Below, one piece after another: positions 61,374-64,000 of a DNA stretch of 64,000 nt; position 1 is the first letter of the stretch, and each line of letters begins with the position of its first letter. The translations under genes and the position numbers were made by a program. Source of the stretch: Peromyscus leucopus (lineage: Eukaryota; Chordata; Mammalia; Rodentia; Cricetidae); assembly GCF_004664715.2 (NCBI RefSeq), contig NC_051068.1, forward strand, positions 55,004,953 to 55,068,952. Reading direction: 5' to 3'. The notes under the pieces were generated by a model. The model was not told the DNA's origin and ran no database searches. It saw only the letters and a list, made by a program, of their open reading frames with translations.

Positions 61374-63599
61374 CTATAATTTAGTAAGTCTATGACTAAA
61401 TTACTAAATCATAATGAGTCTATATTTACTTTGAGTGTACATTGCTGTCAGATAAAAATAACAGCATTAAGCCCCCAATCTAAAATAATTACCTTCTATT
61501 ATTAGCTATAAATATAAATATTAAAGCAAGCACATATTAGAAAATATGCCTTCTTAAGGAATAGAATAGAATCAGATCAGAAGTCATTTAAATATAGTGA
61601 GGTTGAAATTTTTGCACAGTTGGATATAAGTCAACCAAGAAAAAATATAAAAGTCTAGAAATAATAAAATGGAGTAAGAAACATCTAGTGAAAGAATATG
61701 ATGCAACTTACAAACAAAACACAGCACATAGAAAAATCATTCAAAGTCTGGAAAATATCAAATGACTCCAGTTATTTCCAGATGACTTTTGGGTACAGAA
61801 ATCAGACAGCAATTGTAGAATAGAGAGAAAATTTATGTTGTTTATTTTTTAAAAAATAGGAGAGATTTAATATTATAAAGTTGCATAGATGATAACCATG
61901 GCTCCTTTTACATTTCAGTCAAGCAAGTCAGACATCAGAAGACATTCAGCTTTCATTGTCCTTGGCTAAGATATGAGTATCAAGCAATGGCTACATCTCA
62001 AGCTGGGGTTTGCTTGCTGTGAAGGATTGAGTGCTCATTCTTTTTAGACTCCAAGGCATGACAGTTTGATCTGGAATCTTGGGGAACCCTGCTGCTTTGA
62101 TAAACAGCACATTCATTTCTCTATAAATGATATTTGTTAAATGCTGCAGAGTATTAAGTAAATCAACCCTACTGGCCTGGGACTTACACATCAATTCTAG
62201 AGACGTGGAAGAGGAACAACAGATTATAAAACAGAACACGTATCCACAGTTATTGCATATCGTTTCTTGAAGACCTTCATTTCTACTGTAAAAATGAGAA
62301 TGAAAGACATTGTTCAAAATGGTAGGAAGAATATTGCAATTAATATGGTGATTAGCATAAACTCATAAAGAAGTGATGTAGTAGAAAAAGTATGGAAAGT
62401 ATGGTGCAGGTGATTATAAAAGAAGTTAATCTACTTGTGGCGCCCAGAAGTACAGCGTAAGAGTGATATCTGCTGCTCTCAAAGGATGAGTTTGAGGAAT
62501 TCTTTAGAATTCTGCAGCCTTACTCCAGACCACTCAGAAAAGGGCTTAGGATTGAATTCAGTCATCTGTGTTTTCCCTACCACACTAAAAATTTCAAAAT
62601 AATCTTGTCTTCTGTGCCACCAGAGAATAAGTTTCTGGTCCAATTACCATAATATAAATCCTTGACTCAAACAAAGAGAAGCAGAAAAATATGAGATTTT
62701 ATTTTAACATTTCTCAATATTGATTGGTAAAGAAAGTTATTGTCACATGGGCACTGAAGGAGACTGGAGTGAAGGACTTCCTATGCAGTTTTCAAGAACA
62801 CATGCCCTGCCCTTGTGCCTTATTGATGTACTTCTAACTCATGTAGCAACAGCATCTGAGAAGCAGAATGCAACAACCTAGACTGATGTAGAATAATGTT
62901 AAATAGAATTTCCAGATCACTGTTTGTCCTATTTAAAAATGAGTTAGAGCAACACTGATCAGTGGTGACGGGATAACTGGGTAAAAGGCTGACAGAGACC
63001 CTTATAGTAAGTAGATCAGGCTAAAACCTTAGTCAAACAGTATTGAAAGTAAGGAAGCCTGATGTAGTATCTAACCTGATGAGGAAATACATACCACATG
63101 TGTATATACACCCCAAAACTGGAACTGAATTCCACCAAGCAGGTCATGTTATTATCAGAGTACTGGAAATGTATTACAAATAATACAATAATTTAAATTT
63201 TAATGATTAAAATGACAAGTTTCCTTAAGTAACTGGAAAGTAAATAGATACATTAAACTATTTGTAGATTCCTTGCTTACTTTTTTGTCATTTTCATAAT
63301 TCTTTCTTTTTCTTTATTTCAGATTATATTATTAAGTGCAATCTAGTTTGCTTATAGAAAGGAATTTTTTCATTTCATGTTGAGTGCATACATTTTACAT
63401 TATTATAACTGTAGGTGTTTTACATGGTTAATGGTGGCCTATAATATTCATTCTTTGAAAATTAATGAATAGCCATTGAAATTGATAAAAATATAATATA
63501 AAACCTTAAACTCTTATTTAAGAGAAAAATAACAGGAACTATTTTTAAAATATCTGAATATCAACTATTTCATTTTAATTAATGAATCAATCAATTAAT
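61374..63599. other. Unrecognised AT-rich DNA
   Basis: About 2.2 kb with no gene or nameable repeat. A 108-codon minus-strand frame (61991-62317) has no recognisable domain. Confidence 0.5.
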
Positions 63600-63762
63600 T
63601 ATTTTCCTTCTCTGATCATACTTTCACCTTTCTCCATCATCTCCTGACAGTCCCTCTCCCCAACAATCTCTCTTTGCCCTTCCCCCATCCACTCCTCTTC
63701 CTTTCTCTTCAGAAAAAGGCAGGCCTCCCATCTTTATCAGCTAGCCATGATACATCAAGTTT
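63600..63762 (-). mobile_element. L1 3' end fragment
   Basis: The plus strand reads CCTGACAGTCCCTCTCCCCA, CTTCAGAAAAAGGCAGGCCTC and ATGATACATCAAGTT, which match the L1 3'UTR words at 36600-36690. It is cut on the right by the LTR at 63763. Confidence 0.6.
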
Positions 63763-64000
63763 CTGCTGTAGATATCACTCTATATAGATAAAACACTGAT
63801 TGGCCAGTGACCAGGCAGGAAGTATAGGTGGGACAAGGAGAGAGGAATTGAGGAAGGAGGAAGGAAAGAAGGGACCACCTGGAGCCGCCACCAGGACAAG
63901 GAAGATGTAAAATACTGGTAAGCCACGAGCCATGTAGCAAAGATTAATAGAAATGGGCTAAATATGAGAGTAAGAGCTAGACAATGATAAGCCTGAGCTA
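63763..64000 (-). mobile_element. LTR, cricetid family A, copy 4 (runs off the window)
   Basis: The plus strand begins TGCTGTAGATATCACTCTA and continues ACTGATTGGCCAGTGACCAG and TAAGCCACGAGCCATGTAGC, matching the reverse complement of the other family A copies. The window ends about 150 bp before the expected other terminus, so whether it is solo or attached to an internal region is not visible. Confidence 0.85.

Overview
The window looks like intergenic DNA, or possibly a long intron, from a muroid rodent, most probably a cricetid (vole, hamster or deer-mouse group) rather than Mus. The evidence is the repeat content: B1 and B3-type SINEs, MT- and ORR1-like MaLR LTRs, rodent L1 3' ends, and several short LTR families that I associate with cricetid genomes. 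The species call is inference from repeat style. No intact protein-coding gene, RNA gene, CRISPR array or operon-like structure is visible. I found no previously undescribed biological system here.

The only gene-derived sequence I recognise is a processed, intronless retrocopy of FAM98A on the minus strand (about 1-2115, running off the left edge). It has a +1 frameshift in an A8 run, an apparent 18-nt deletion and three in-frame stops in the Gly/Arg-rich tail, so it is a pseudogene.

Region by region. 1-2115 is the FAM98A retrocopy. 2880-4705 holds a MaLR LTR split by a younger LTR, then a second LTR. 4706-16400 is mostly unrecognised AT-rich DNA with a few old SINEs. 16408-16810 is an old L1 3'UTR, 17384-17813 an LTR, and 21030-22860 the 5' part of an L1 carrying a large compound microsatellite. 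23602-23929 is a solo MT LTR, 26454-26939 an LTR, 27179-27853 an MT LTR swollen by a (TG)n(AG)n array, and 28949-29364 an ORR1-like LTR. 35380-43690 is one large minus-strand L1 that runs from 3'UTR through ORF2 and ORF1 to the 5'UTR, is internally deleted, and has collected at least six later insertions. 44755-45141 is ORR1-like, 48763-49626 a pair of nested L1 tails, 52059-52440 a solo LTR, 53718-54080 an MT LTR, 56891-57265 an LTR-like repeat, 59348-59543 a young B1 with a 16-bp target duplication, 60973-61373 a solo LTR, and 63600-64000 an L1 tail followed by an LTR that leaves the window.

Many boundaries can be fixed from the sequence because target-site duplications survive: 6 bp for two cricetid LTR families (class II ERV-like), 5 bp for the MT LTR (class III MaLR), and 9-16 bp for SINE and L1 insertions. 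Together they give a relative insertion history. Two L1 tails show 5' inversions of the twin-priming type.
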